Shown here: in pieces, positions 43,127 to 53,211 of the stretch
How the letters are laid out: every line of letters starts with the position of its first letter
Position numbering within the stretch: position 1 is the first letter of the stretch
Origin: Tetraselmis striata
Lineage: Eukaryota; Chlorophyta; Chlorodendrophyceae; Chlorodendrales; Chlorodendraceae
Assembly: GCA_006384855.1 (NCBI GenBank)
Contig: VCJN01002818.1
Span: 1 to 64,000 of the forward strand
Length of the DNA stretch: 64,000 nt
Direction of reading: 5' to 3'
Made by a program: the position numbers and the translations under genes
The notes under the pieces: model-generated
The model's database searches: none
Seen by the model: the letters and a program-made list of their open reading frames with translations, nothing else
Told to the model about the DNA's origin: nothing

Positions 43127-44321
43127 AAAGCTCCGGGGCGTCGTGGCTACTCTTGGTCGGCCGGCCTGTCACCAACCGCTCACTGTGCAACGGCGCCCGG
43201 GAAAGAGGGGCCGATAGCTCCGCAGCAGAAGGGGATACAGGTGCTGCAAGGGTTTCACTGGTGCTAGTCCTGTCCCGGGGGTGGAAAAAGCGGGGGGGGG
43301 GGGGGGGGGGGGGGGGTTGGGGGGTGTACAGGTATCCGTAGTCGCCATAGTTGGTTATTTTTTGAGGGGCTGGGCCACACTATATGTAGATGCAAACACA
43401 GTACATTACAGTGTTTGCTCGACGAAGTGGCCGCTGCGGCAGTCTTAGCCAGTGTGAGGTGCCGGCTATAGCTTCTTCATCATCGATATTCGACATTACC
43501 GAAGAGCAGCGAATACTACCTTAGTCGCCAATAAGGCCTTAGTCGCCATAGACCTAGCGAATAGACCTTAGCGAATAGACCTTAGTCGCCAATAGACACG
43601 ACTCCTGCTCCTCGAGCTCCTCTAGTTTTATCGCGTAGGGCGAGGTGGGCGGGAGCGATTGAAAAGCCGGAACTGGGCCGGACCTTGCAGACCTCCCCCT
43701 AACTATTTGTAGTGGGATAGCCGAGGTTCCTACGACCCCCGGAGCCAAATACACCCTAACCAAGTGTCGCTTTATCTTCCCTTCCGTCGCTCTTGCAATT
43801 ATTGCCCCTTGGAGTAGGGCAACGCTTCTCCATCTGATTCAGCTGTGGCAGCAACTGTCGGTAGGCGCTGAATAATTAATTAAGTTATTCGTAATGCCGC
43901 TTGCTAAGCGGAGAGCGCGCGACATCGGCCGTGCCGCCCCTTCCCAAAGCATAATTTCGCCGCCGCGACTATCACCACAACTCCAAAGTCGGCGAGATAG
44001 ACCATAGAAAGAGAAGCACTTTTCTAGCTCAGGGCCGGGCGGTGCAACATGTGCGGTTTGAAGGCCGTGTTGGCTGTCTGTTTATGGTCGGTCCCCTGGT
44101 GATGCATGGGGCTGAGTGACGTTTTGCAGCGATATCTCCGCGCGTGAAAGTTTGCATGGTGCTCACTACCGGCACGTACAAATGATTTATATAGCGACAA
44201 TGGGATGCGGGTGTACATGCGGTATTGTCAAACTGCGCGCGAACGCACGGGTTATATTATTATTACGAGTTCTCAGAATTATGTCTAGAGCCGTGTTGTT
44301 TTTTTGCCCCGGGGAAGAACT
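43127..44321. other. Intergenic
   Basis: No supported gene. A G-run of about 26 lies at 43291-43316, and a short tandem array of TTAGTCGCCAATAGAC-type units lies at 43519-43597. Confidence 0.5.
43519..43597. repeat. Short tandem repeat, CCTTAGTCGCCAATA type
   Basis: About four imperfect units of 14-20 bp carrying CTTAGTCGCC or CTTAGCGAATAGAC. Confidence 0.7.
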
Positions 44322-44628
44322 GTGTTTTGGGGATTTCCTCCCCCCTCGAACCCTAGGGTATGCGGATGTCGACACATTCTGCTTGCGGCCTCTGCAACAC
44401 GCAAAATATAGTCGCTAGTCGCTACGTGGCGGCCACAGCAGAGCAATCGCACGCATGTGCGTGCAGCCGCGGTGCTTTGAATTAATGCCGTAGCACGGCA
44501 CTTCATGTGCCGTACTCGACAAAATCATCGGTAATCTCCGGTACCCAGCGAATCTTATAAAACCACCATCGTCCGCTAGATGGGGCTATCACTCTCTTAG
44601 TTTTGTGCTGGCCTCATGCCCGCACATC
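44322..44628 (+). repeat. Left copy of a ~290-bp direct repeat (LTR- or A-type repeat with TATAAAA)
   Basis: It is about 80% identical by eye to 52116-52408. Shared blocks include GGGTATGCGGATGTCGA, GGCGGCCACAG, GCAATCGCAC, AGCCGCGGTGCTTTGAAT, TAATGCCGTAGCACGG, and CTTATAAAACCA followed ~30 nt later by ATCACTC. The TATAAAA with a short downstream leader suggests a promoter-bearing terminal repeat of an old YR-type retroelement whose gag-like remnants follow directly. Confidence 0.75.
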
Positions 44629-44636
44629 ACTAGCTT

Positions 44637-45470
44637 GTGGTCTCGGGCCGTGCAGAGTGCTTAAGCCCTCGGAATGGCGACAAAACGTTCCATCCCCTCG
44701 GTGCTACTACCACACGTGACGAGCTCGAGCCGAGGTTCTTCAGTACACTCTCCCCGCAGCTTCCTCCCGGACGACCTCTTCGATATGGGTGGCAGCGGCT
44801 CACTCGTCCCAAGATGGTCGACGCCAGCAAGGCGGCGGCCGTTGCGGGCAGCGAGGCATCTGCTACTGCTCAGGAATGCATCGAAGCGGGGCGTCGTGCG
44901 GCGGACGACGCGAGGATGACATAGCTCATCCAAGAGCAGCTCTCCAGGTTGTTCGCTACCCAAAAGACTCCTATGCCGCCGGCCGCCACAGACGAAGAGG
45001 ACGCCATTCCGGGCGGGAACGAGTCCTGCGCCGGTGGTAAGGACCTAAATGTCCGAGCGATCTTCGCTCGCGCCTCGACCGATCCCCACTACCTTGATTG
45101 GGATACCGCCCTCGCTACTCCTTTATCCGGTTCTGAGAATGGTCCGCCCCTCCGAACAACATGCGGCGGCCCGGGGTTTCCCCATCGCCATCGACCATGT
45201 GCTCGAGTACATGCTTGGTAACCCTCGTCTCCAACTGGCAGCAGACGGCTACTACCATGCCGCGTGCTACGGAGCCTTCATCGCCGGTATGGCCGTCGAG
45301 TTGCGAAAGCTGTTGTATGCGTAACTGCCGGGATTACGATCGCGGTCGGACAGCGGCTCGAGGCCGCCGTGCACAGCATGGAGGTTGTCGGCGCCCGCCG
45401 CCAAGCAGCGGCCCACCGGGAGCGGAGGGTCTTGGGTGCGGCAGGCCGGCGGCAGCATCCCCACCTCCAC
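44637..45470 (+). pseudogene. Decayed gag-like ORF of an older YR element
   Basis: It follows the TATA-bearing repeat. Pieces lie in different frames. The segment at about 45170-45320 reads ARGFPIAIDHVLEYMLG ... YHAACYGAFIAGMAVELRKLL, which aligns by eye with the ORF1 of the intact element (HGLFSLSTDLTNEYLK ... WMSCFGAHMAALFVALDELL). A later frame (45340-45450) has RLEAAVHSMEVVGARRQ, matching the next ORF1 helix. The stop TAA after LLYA and the frame shifts show it is non-functional. Confidence 0.55.
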
Positions 45471-46495
45471 GTGGTGGGCGCTGCTAACCCGTTGGACCCG
45501 TGGCCGGCTGGGTGCGGAAGGGGGCTGAGGGGGTGGTCGGTTGTGGCGGGTGCTTGGATCATGCGACGACCGGGGAGCCTTGAGGGGGGCAAAATTTCAA
45601 AATAATACTCGTAGTAAGTCCCGGTAGGGCTTGCTAGCACCGCCGGGTAGCAGCCCCGTACGAGGGGCTGCCAAAATAATTCATGTACGACCTCGGCCTT
45701 GCGTCGCAGTCTCTCCGAGATCCGCCTACGGGTGGGTAGGGGGATGTGTATGACTCGGACGGGGGGCAGCCTACTCGCGAAGGATGTTCGAAATAAAATC
45801 GTGTTCTCGTATACCTCGGTACGACCCACGACCGGCCTACGAAAGATATGGCGTACTACCCCACTTGTATGTGTTCCACCTGTAATTCACTCGAATCCCG
45901 GCCTGGTACAGCGGAGTGTTCGGCGGCGGCCTGCGGCCGACCCGTTCGGAACACCCAGTAAACCCTCAGTACCCGCCCCGTGGGAACGGGCGAGGGCGGC
46001 GAGCGCGAGAAGACGGGAGCCCGGCACTTAAAGGCAGGGCGAGCGTTCGGGGGCGGAGAGGCCGGGCATGGCAGCGACTCAAGGGCCAGGAGACAGGAGC
46101 CGAAGTGCCCTGAGGGAGTCGCAGGCATACATCGGGAGGAGTCGGTCGGCGGCCAGGTCGGTCTGACCCTGGACGGGCGGCTACAACGACGAGGCGCGCT
46201 GCGGAGGCGAGCGGCGCGCGGTTTAGCAGGTTCGGCATGTTGACCACGGAGCGACGACACGCGGACCAGGGGCGGGGGGGTGCCCGCCTATCCTCCTCCA
46301 GTGCCCCTTGGGGATCTTACCGCAGGTGGAACGAGCCAAGATGCAGCACGACGACCGAAGATTCCACGGTGTCGGTGCATTACCGATGTACGGGAAAGCC
46401 TGTATTTTGGGGGCGGCGAGGCGGGTACTGCATGATTCGTAATCCCCGTACTGCCAGTTGGCGGTAGTCGCTCGTACTGGCGACTACCCGTCGTT
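45471..46495. other. Unassigned sequence left of the intact YR element
   Basis: No convincing ORF. The GC-rich open frames on both strands at 45850-46260 lack motifs. It is probably old element debris. Confidence 0.4.
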
Positions 46496-46682
46496 ATGAT
46501 CTAAACTAGTTTATGGGGTTTCCATCCTTGACCTAACCGCTTTTTAGCTACAAGTGCTGCTCAGTGGTACGGGAACTAGTAACTGTTGTTGCGCCCTTGT
46601 TGGGTGCAGCACGAGTAGACATAAAAGCAGCCAGAACAGCTGAGCCTGCCATCTTCCAGTTTTCGCTGCGTTCCACGCAGCG
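46496..46682 (+). repeat. A1 terminal repeat of YR element, ending in a hairpin
   Basis: 187 bp, matching A2 except for one C/T difference at 46562. It contains ACATAAAAGCAG, a TATA-like promoter candidate. It ends exactly in the perfect stem CGCTGCG-TTCCA-CGCAGCG (46664-46682). Confidence 0.9.
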
Positions 46683-46802
46683 ATGTAAAAACTGTCTCGT
46701 AACCCGTTGCGAGCAAGGTCACCCCAGGTTGTTCAAGACCACACCCGGCTCGCCATCCGAGTGTGATATTCTCGTCTGTACGTCCGTGCGTTACTATGTC
46801 AG

Positions 46803-47654
46803 ATGGAGAAGAACCCGTCGTTGAGCCGAGTGACGCTCAAGTCGTTGCAAGCAGATGTGCGTGCATTGGCTACAGCTGTAGCTCAATTGACGGCTCGTGA
46901 GCGTGTTGTTGATGGAGAAGGGGCACATGGCTCCGGCTCAGGGCAGCGCTTCGCGGGACAGCCGACAGGCAGCGGGGGAGCCGCAGAGCGCCCCGACTTG
47001 CTAGAGCTAGCCCAGAGCGGCCGTGTCGGAGCAAAATCCGTGAGTGACGAGGATGATTACCTCGCGGTGCCAGAGCTACTGCAGAGAGCAGAGTCTGGTT
47101 ACGAGGCCGTTCGACCGGTCAGCCGAGTGCATGGACTTTTCTCTTTGAGCACCGACCTAACGAACGAGTACCTCAAACAGGATGACCGGCGTCTGCCGGC
47201 TCAGGAGGAGTACTTGTGGATGTCGTGTTTTGGGGCCCACATGGCCGCCCTTTTCGTGGCGCTCGACGAGCTGCTACCTTGCGTCCCCGCCACTAACCAG
47301 GACTTCACCCCCTACCTCGCGAGAGCTCGGAATCACGCCGAGGCCATCGACAAGGCGTTTCGTTTTCGTCTAGCCTTCCTGCGGAAACTGAATGAGATCA
47401 AGCGGGTGCACGGTGACCAAGATGTTCTGGACGTGCTGCGAGCTCAGCATTTTCAGCCTGCTTCGGAGCATTTGGGTTCTGCGATTTTTGGGGACCTCAT
47501 GAGGGACTACGAGCGTCGTGTCTTCGAGGCGACCGTTGCCAGCAGCGCCAAGGCGACCGCTACTTCTCGAGTAGCGGCTGCAGCTGCAGGTCGCGGGCGT
47601 GGGCGAGGACGGGGCGGCGGACGTGGACGTGGCCGTGAAGGTGAGCACGAGTGA
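46803..47654 (+). CDS. Gag-like ORF1 of YR element (283 aa)
   Basis: ATG 46803 to TGA 47652-47654, about 120 bp after A1. The N-terminal ~90 residues are polar with a short coiled-coil-like start (LKSLQADVRALATAVAQL). Residues ~105-250 are a compact helical region (YLWMSCFGAHMAALFVALDEL; FRFRLAFLRKLNEI) conserved in the decayed copies at 45.2 and 49.9 kb. The C-terminal ~25 residues are a Gly/Arg repeat (RGRGRGRGGGRGRG), a nucleic-acid-binding tail like those of Gag proteins without zinc knuckles. It presumably coats element RNA or DNA. Conservation across copies supports real coding. Confidence 0.75.
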   Translation: MEKNPSLSRVTLKSLQADVRALATAVAQLTARERVVDGEGAHGSGSGQRFAGQPTGSGGAAERPDLLELAQSGRVGAKSVSDEDDYLAVPELLQRAESGYEAVRPVSRVHGLFSLSTDLTNEYLKQDDRRLPAQEEYLWMSCFGAHMAALFVALDELLPCVPATNQDFTPYLARARNHAEAIDKAFRFRLAFLRKLNEIKRVHGDQDVLDVLRAQHFQPASEHLGSAIFGDLMRDYERRVFEATVASSAKATATSRVAAAAAGRGRGRGRGGGRGRGREGEHE

Positions 47655-47763
47655 CGGTGTGGGGCGCCGCTCGTCGGAGCTGCAGGAGCCTTGCGAGGCC
47701 ACCTTTCGGTGACCGCCGCAAGACGCACCCTTGCAGTGAGCTCAACGGCGGGATGAGCGCCCT

Positions 47764-49320
47764 GTGTCAGGACCTGACCCCCCCACCTTACAGACTTCAT
47801 TTAGACCTTCCTCGGTGCGGCGCTTCTTACAGCTACAGCCGAGTGCGGCTCAACCATCCGCACGCCTGCACATGGCGGCTCAACCATCCGCCTTTCTTAC
47901 AACCCGATCTCTGCGTTCGTCGGTTGTTACACTACGTGTTACAACCGGTTCGCAACGACCAAGTTTCGCGCGTGTACGTTACGCACGTGACAGGCGCTAT
48001 GAGCGCGAAGGGCGCGCGGGGCGGCCCTCTTACCTGAACCTAGCCCCGCAAACCCGTACTGAAGCTACTGCAAACCCGTCCAGCAACTACCGGCCAACCG
48101 CCGGGAACCTAACCGTTGCTGCCGAGTACTTTGCGAACAGTAGCCGTGCCGGTGGAACTCTGTCGGTAAAACGACGCACTTACGTAATTGACGAGCCCGC
48201 AGCTATCGCTCCATGGGTTGCGTCGCTGCGATCTCGACTGCAGGACGCGTTCGGCTCAGACGAGCTAGGCCAGCGGACGCTCGACCTGCTCTCCAGCTCC
48301 CTCAGCGCTCAGACCCTCAAGAGCTACGCCGGCAGGTTGTCTCAGTTCGCTGAGTTCTGCCACGACTCCGAGAACATCAGCCCGCTGGAAGCGACTACTG
48401 CTACTGTTGTTCGGTACGTTGCTTGGATCGGGGAGCGAGGGCACATCGCAGCTAAATCGTTGCAGCCCTACCTGTCTGCCATCAACACCTTCTTCGAGCT
48501 GCACAACCTCGTCCCGATCGCTAAGGACAGCCTACACCTCACTTCAGCAAGACGTGGGTTAATGTTGCGTCAGCGCCGACTGGACGCTGCTTCTTTGCGT
48601 GTCCCTCTGCCTGCGGATGTAGCTTTCCGCTTCGTCTCAAAGGCCGAGCTAATTGTGTCTGCTCCTTACCCAGAGTCCCACCTCGACTACCGAGCCCTCT
48701 TGGCCTCGGTTGTCAACTTCCTGTTCTTTGCCAGGGGCCTTACTGGCGTCTCCTGTCGAGTGCAAGATGTGCATGTCGACACCTACAACATCACTTTGCA
48801 GATCTACCGCGAGAAGGGTCGCGCTGGCCGGCGGGGACCCGACGACCTGCGCGTACTTCTCCTTCCAGTGTCCGAGCACCCTCGAGTGGCACGTCTTTTG
48901 CACCACTTCATCGACAACGTCCAGTCTGTCCCCCTGGTTACTGTTGGCTTGGCTGCCTCCAACTTCTGGGCTGTCAATGTGGCTGAGCAGTCAAAACCTT
49001 GGACTGCGGCTACGATGTCAGACTGGTTGTCTACAGCAGTCAACCTAGTCAACGCTGCCCCCCCTGCTGGCACTTCCTGGACTTCACACAGTCTACGCAA
49101 GGGCGCAGCCTCTGCAGCAAACGCCATCGGAGCGCCACTGTCCCACATCCGCTACCAAGGCGGTTGGGCCACTAACTCTGATGTCGTTCTGGACTACATC
49201 GACCCCAACGTTCTTCCTTCTCCTGGCGCGTGGTTCTTCTTTGGACACATCGCCCCCCTCCGCCACTTCCAAGTCCAACAGGACTCCGCAACGGTGGCCT
49301 TCCCAGCGCCTCCTTCATGA
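47764..49320 (+). CDS. Tyrosine recombinase of YR element
   Basis: The frame is open from 47764 (GTG) with its first ATG at 47872; it ends at TGA 49318-49320. About residue 175 (counting from 47764) begins a SAM-like N-terminal domain (SSSLSAQTLKSYAGRLSQF). The catalytic domain has Arg I in LFFARGLTG (residue ~324), a Lys in YREKGRAG, the box II HSLR (His 442, Arg 445), Trp 468 in YQGGW and the nucleophile Tyr 478 in VLDYIDP. This is the R-K-H-R-W-Y set of active tyrosine recombinases. It would cut and join element ends through a 3'-phosphotyrosine bond. It starts ~110 nt after ORF1 in another frame, so translation may need reinitiation, frameshifting or splicing. Confidence 0.9.
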   Translation: MSGPDPPTLQTSFRPSSVRRFLQLQPSAAQPSARLHMAAQPSAFLTTRSLRSSVVTLRVTTGSQRPSFARVRYARDRRYEREGRAGRPSYLNLAPQTRTEATANPSSNYRPTAGNLTVAAEYFANSSRAGGTLSVKRRTYVIDEPAAIAPWVASLRSRLQDAFGSDELGQRTLDLLSSSLSAQTLKSYAGRLSQFAEFCHDSENISPLEATTATVVRYVAWIGERGHIAAKSLQPYLSAINTFFELHNLVPIAKDSLHLTSARRGLMLRQRRLDAASLRVPLPADVAFRFVSKAELIVSAPYPESHLDYRALLASVVNFLFFARGLTGVSCRVQDVHVDTYNITLQIYREKGRAGRRGPDDLRVLLLPVSEHPRVARLLHHFIDNVQSVPLVTVGLAASNFWAVNVAEQSKPWTAATMSDWLSTAVNLVNAAPPAGTSWTSHSLRKGAASAANAIGAPLSHIRYQGGWATNSDVVLDYIDPNVLPSPGAWFFFGHIAPLRHFQVQQDSATVAFPAPPS

Positions 49321-49373
49321 CTTGGCGCTACCCCTTCTCCGTTAATCCACCGCTCTCTACGTTCGCTCAAGAC

Positions 49374-49585
49374 TGGCAAAACCAGACTCAACTTTGAAAT
49401 GATCTAAACTAGTTTATGGGGTTTCCATCCTTGACCTAACCGCTTTTTAGCTACAAGTGCTGCTTAGTGGTACGGGAACTAGTAACTGTTGTTGCGCCCT
49501 TGTTGGGTGCAGCACGAGTAGACATAAAAGCAGCCAGAACAGCTGAGCCTGCCATCTTCCAGTTTTCGCTGCGTTCCACGCAGCG
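49374..49585 (+). repeat. B1-A2 composite repeat (circle-junction signature)
   Basis: B1 (49374-49400, TGGCAAAACCAGACTC...GAAAT) runs directly into A2 (49399-49585, ATGATCTAAAC...GCAGCG), overlapping by AT. A2 ends in the same CGCTGCG/CGCAGCG hairpin as A1. Confidence 0.9.
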
Positions 49586-49677
49586 CCCCCCCTGACTCCG
49601 TTTTCCCTCCACGCTTTCGCTAAACCATCCTGCCAATTTCGGCTCTTGACCGTGTAAAACAGCATGCGCGACCTTTT

Positions 49678-49704
49678 TGGCAAAACCAGACTCAACTTTG
49701 AAAT
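49678..49704 (+). repeat. B2 right terminal repeat of YR element
   Basis: An exact copy of the 27-bp B1. After it the sequence changes to CCTGAAATAACAC, taken as flanking DNA. Removing the element would leave ...GTCGTT-AT-CCTGAAATAAC. Confidence 0.85.
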
Positions 49705-49904
49705 CCTGAAATAACACAGCTAATGATCACGTGATGGAAGGAGGCGGGGTTTGGAAATGAACGAGGATATGGCCGGAAGCTTGAATTGTAATCACACTAT
49801 ATGTGTTCCCTACTATGGTTAGATATGGCAGGCCATAGGACAAATTACTCAGTCTGAGAGGCGGAGAGCAGCAGAGCTGCCCGTTGTAATCGATTTCAAC
49901 TTCA

Positions 49905-51895
49905 ATTTCAATTGGAGGTTGTCGACGACGATGGGCGCCGGTTCCGCTTGGCCTATCTTCGCAAGCACGGGGACACGCAAATGCACAACGGCCACACCTT
50001 CGCCCTCGATGTCGTGCGCGAGCGCTACCTTCGCCCCTGCACCGAGAACCTCAGGCCATTCCAGTTCATCGAGCTCCTCGTCAACATGTACAAGGACCGC
50101 GTCTACGACGCGAACATCGCGAGCGCCGCCAATACATCGGCCTGCCAGCCAGCGTCTCGGCGGGGGCCATCGGCGTAGATACCGCGATCGGGATGGTCGG
50201 TGGCGGCGGCAACCGCGACAATTTCAAAATCGCGCGCTCGGCGCGCAAGGCAATGGCTCCACGAGCTGCCCCTGCCAAGGACATCGCCAAGGACGCCGGC
50301 AAGGGTAAAGCGAAGGCCGACGCCTTGGTGACCGACAGGGCCGAATGATGGGGTGCTCCGCCGTGCCGAGCCCAGCACGCAGACGCGTTAAGGTGACACG
50401 CCTTCCAAGCAACGCTGTATTGGAGCCGTCGGCATGAGCGGGACTCACCGGCTACAAATCCTTCTCTCCGGTCGTCAGCCTCCCTCTACCCTCGAATAAA
50501 TCAATCTCTCCGTCTTCAACCTGTCCTTCCACATCAAGAGTCGACATCGACTCCCCCTTTCTGGCGCGCCCATCTCGACATGCCGCGCCATCTCTCTTTG
50601 CCCGCCGCTCGCGCAGCTTGCCCCCGCGTGCGGCCCGCCGATCTAAGTACTTGCGGTACGCCCGCTAGGAAGTGAGCGTCTACAGCACCTTGCCTTATTC
50701 ATGGCATCATATTTGTGCTACACCTGCCCCCATCGTCACTGCCTGGCCCGCCCGACGCCGCCGAGCAACCTTGCAGCGGTGTACGGCGCGTTTCAGCACG
50801 TTCGCCGATCCACGAACCCCCCACTTACTTCATCGCGGATGCCGCATCAAAGGCACTACTCTTGAGCGAGCTTCTGCGGGGCAGCATCGAAAACCTCTAC
50901 GGCACAGATGACTGGGGCTCCAAGGTGCTCGACCTCTTTGACTAGCTCGATCACGGCCAGCACCTACGCCAACTACGAAGGCAAGATTTGCCTCGTCGCC
51001 GAATTATGCATCGACGAGGAAGGCAAGACTGCAAGACTGCACGGAGGCGATGTGCGTCCGCTGCCTCGCATGGCTCGCCGAGCGCGGTACCATCGGTGCC
51101 GGCTCCCTGCAGCCTTGCCTCTCTGCCAAAAACATCTTCATGCGTCATGCCGGTAGTCGGTTTGACGCCCCGGGTAATACCGGGCCAGCCATCGTCCAAA
51201 TGAAGCGAGCGCTTGAACTCATGCAAGGAGCTTCGACGCGCCCCCCTGCCGTGCGACTTTATCACCAACCTCCTCGACGATCCGACCGTTCTTCCCACGT
51301 ATACTACTTACTAAGGAAACATCCTTCGCGAGGGCGCCGCCGTGTGTTCTGCGTTCGTGATTTACGCGCGGGGAGTCAAGCGTATCCTATTGGCTCCACG
51401 GTATGGCCGTCGACACCCACCGCGTCACTATCTTCGTCAACCGAGAGAAGACACGGGCATCGCAAGCGTCAAGACGGGCTTCAGCCCGTACTTCAAATCC
51501 CGACCGAATATGGGCGCTCCCCGGCGATGGCGATCCCGCCCCTCTCGTGGAACGCCGCTGCTCTCAGCGACTGGCTCTAGCGGGCCGTTGCCCGCATCAA
51601 TCGAGCCCCACCCGAAGGCTTCGTGTGGACCTCGCACTCCTTGCGAAGGGCGGGGCGTCGGGGCAAACCAAACTGCCGTGCCCCTCTACAAAATCCGTCA
51701 CTGGGGCGGATGGGGCATTGGGCCCGCAACTCTGCAACTTACTCTGATCAACGACTACATCGACCCTACTAAGCTTCCTACCCGCTCCGCCGCGATTTTG
51801 TTCGGCTGGCTCTCTCCCACCACCGTGGTCCTCCGCAACCTTCTCGGTAGTGCCCCCGCTCCGTTGGGCACCGCCCCACCCTCTCCACAGTTGTG
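49905..51895 (+). pseudogene. Decayed YR element (gag-like C-terminal part plus broken tyrosine recombinase)
   Basis: 49912-50178 reads DGRRFRLAYLRKHGD ... VYDANIASAA, similar by eye to the ORF1 C-terminal half of the intact element. Several frames from 50880 resemble its recombinase: TDDWGSKVLDLFD, then AWLAERGTIGAGSLQPCLSA, then SWNAAALSDWL, and WTSHSLR near the box II position (51635-51655). The box II Tyr region is represented by DYIDPTKLP (51753-51780) in another frame. Multiple frameshifts and a TAG (50943) rule out function. Divergence from the intact copy is large, so this is a different family member. Confidence 0.65.
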
Positions 51896-51932
51896 ATGAC
51901 CGAGGTGGCTAATCTCCCTTGCCGACCTGGAG

Positions 51933-52112
51933 GAGGAATCTGATAAACATTCATATGGATTTAGAAAGTATCGATCAACACATGATGCTATCCTAAGAAT
52001 ACGGACGTTGTTAGACACAAGTTATTCACCCAAATGGATATTAGAAGCGGATATCGAAAAGTGCTTTGACCGTATTTTACATCAATTCTTAACTCCCTTG
52101 AGAATATTTAGA
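51933..52112 (+). pseudogene. Fragment of group II intron-type reverse transcriptase (AT-rich)
   Basis: One frame reads about 60 residues including YGFRKYRSTHDAIL and WILEADIEKCFDRI, which match RT motifs 1-2 of group II intron maturases (GFR..RS.HDAI and ADI..CFD.I.H). The segment is AT-rich against a GC-rich background, as expected for organellar DNA. It ends at the right copy of the ~290-bp repeat. It is probably a nuclear-inserted organelle fragment. The catalytic YADD motif is absent, so it cannot be active. Confidence 0.75.
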
Positions 52113-52115
52113 GAT

Positions 52116-52408
52116 GTGTTCTTGGGGTTTCCTTTCCTTGCTACGACCTTGGGGTATGCGGATGTCGAAATAAGCTGCCCGCGGCCTCTGCGGCACGCCA
52201 AAAATTAATTGACATGGCGGCCACAGAGCAATCGCACACATGTGCGGGCAGCCGCGGTGCTTTGAATTAATGCCGTAGCACGGTACTTCGTGTGCCATAT
52301 TTGACAAGATCATCGGTCACCCCAATACCCGCCGAATCTTATAAAACCATCAACGTCCGCTAGACGGGAACATCACTCTTTGTTTTGTGCGGGCCTCTTG
52401 CCCGGACA
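52116..52408 (+). repeat. Right copy of the ~290-bp direct repeat
   Basis: The counterpart of 44322-44628, in the same orientation, with the same CTTATAAAACCA and downstream ATCACTC. Around 20% divergence indicates an old insertion, compared with one mismatch in 187 bp for the nested element. Confidence 0.75.
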
Positions 52409-53211
52409 ACCCGCCCGCCCTCCCTTTTTGTGGCTCGTTGCCGCAAGCCCCCGCCTTTTCCGTGGAACAAAGCCCGCGCAATTCTCGACTATAAATATCC
52501 CTTGCCTACCTCCATTTCAAACCCGCATTGTTAAAAGCCGAATTTAAGCAGACGATCGGATACTTCCGGAAACAAATATCAATTAAGATACCGTTTGATT
52601 GCATTTCAGCACGACGACCGCCGCGAGTTTCAATCGTCATGCCCCCCGGGTGATCACGCTCGCCATCGACAACAGCTAGTAGCTAGAACTACCCTACTGG
52701 CGCCATCCGTGCCAGTACTCTGCTGGTACCGGTGTCGCGCCATGCATTTATCGCGATATAGCGACTACCTATAGATTGATATCGTCGATGCATGTATACA
52801 TACGTGATGGTCATCGCGTATGTATAGGCGACTCATAATATATATGTTGTTTTAGGTGTCCCCCCCCCCTTTATTTTGCCCCCTTTTTCGTAATCTACTT
52901 TACGCTGAAGTCCTACTAAAGTACTGTGAATGGGTTGTTTGCACGCATGTGGCTCAGAATGACTCATGGAGCAACATCAACAACATCGGCAGCCAAACAA
53001 TAACAATCGCGCATGCAGGAGGGTTTTTGTTTGCTCCAGGGGGCTCCAGGGGGAAAAAGGAGCATTCATGAGCAAATGGCAACCAATAGAGCGCATAAAT
53101 AGAATAGAAAGCATGATTACAAGTTGTGGTTGCTACGCCTCTGACCCTCCCGGCCTCACGGCCTTCCATATAGAGAGGATGATTGATGACTTCTCACAGT
53201 GTAAAAAGACA
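52409..53211. other. Intergenic
   Basis: No supported gene. The stretch contains TATA-rich and ATG-rich short palindromic sequence (52770-52850). Confidence 0.5.

Larger units (their letters stand above)
46496..49704 (+). mobile_element. RT-less tyrosine-recombinase element with split direct repeats (A1-ORFs-B1A2-B2)
   Basis: A1 (46496-46682) and A2 (49399-49585) are 187 bp with a single visible mismatch. B1 (49374-49400) and B2 (49678-49704) are identical 27-mers. B1 directly abuts A2, sharing the dinucleotide AT, so B1-A2 equals the junction expected if the element ends were joined in a circle. This is the split-repeat layout of PAT/Ngaro-like (DIRS-order) elements, which move through a circular intermediate integrated by their YR. 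Between the repeats lie a gag-like ORF and a YR ORF but no reverse transcriptase, RNase H or methyltransferase. Near-identical repeats and intact ORFs indicate recent activity. Confidence 0.85.
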
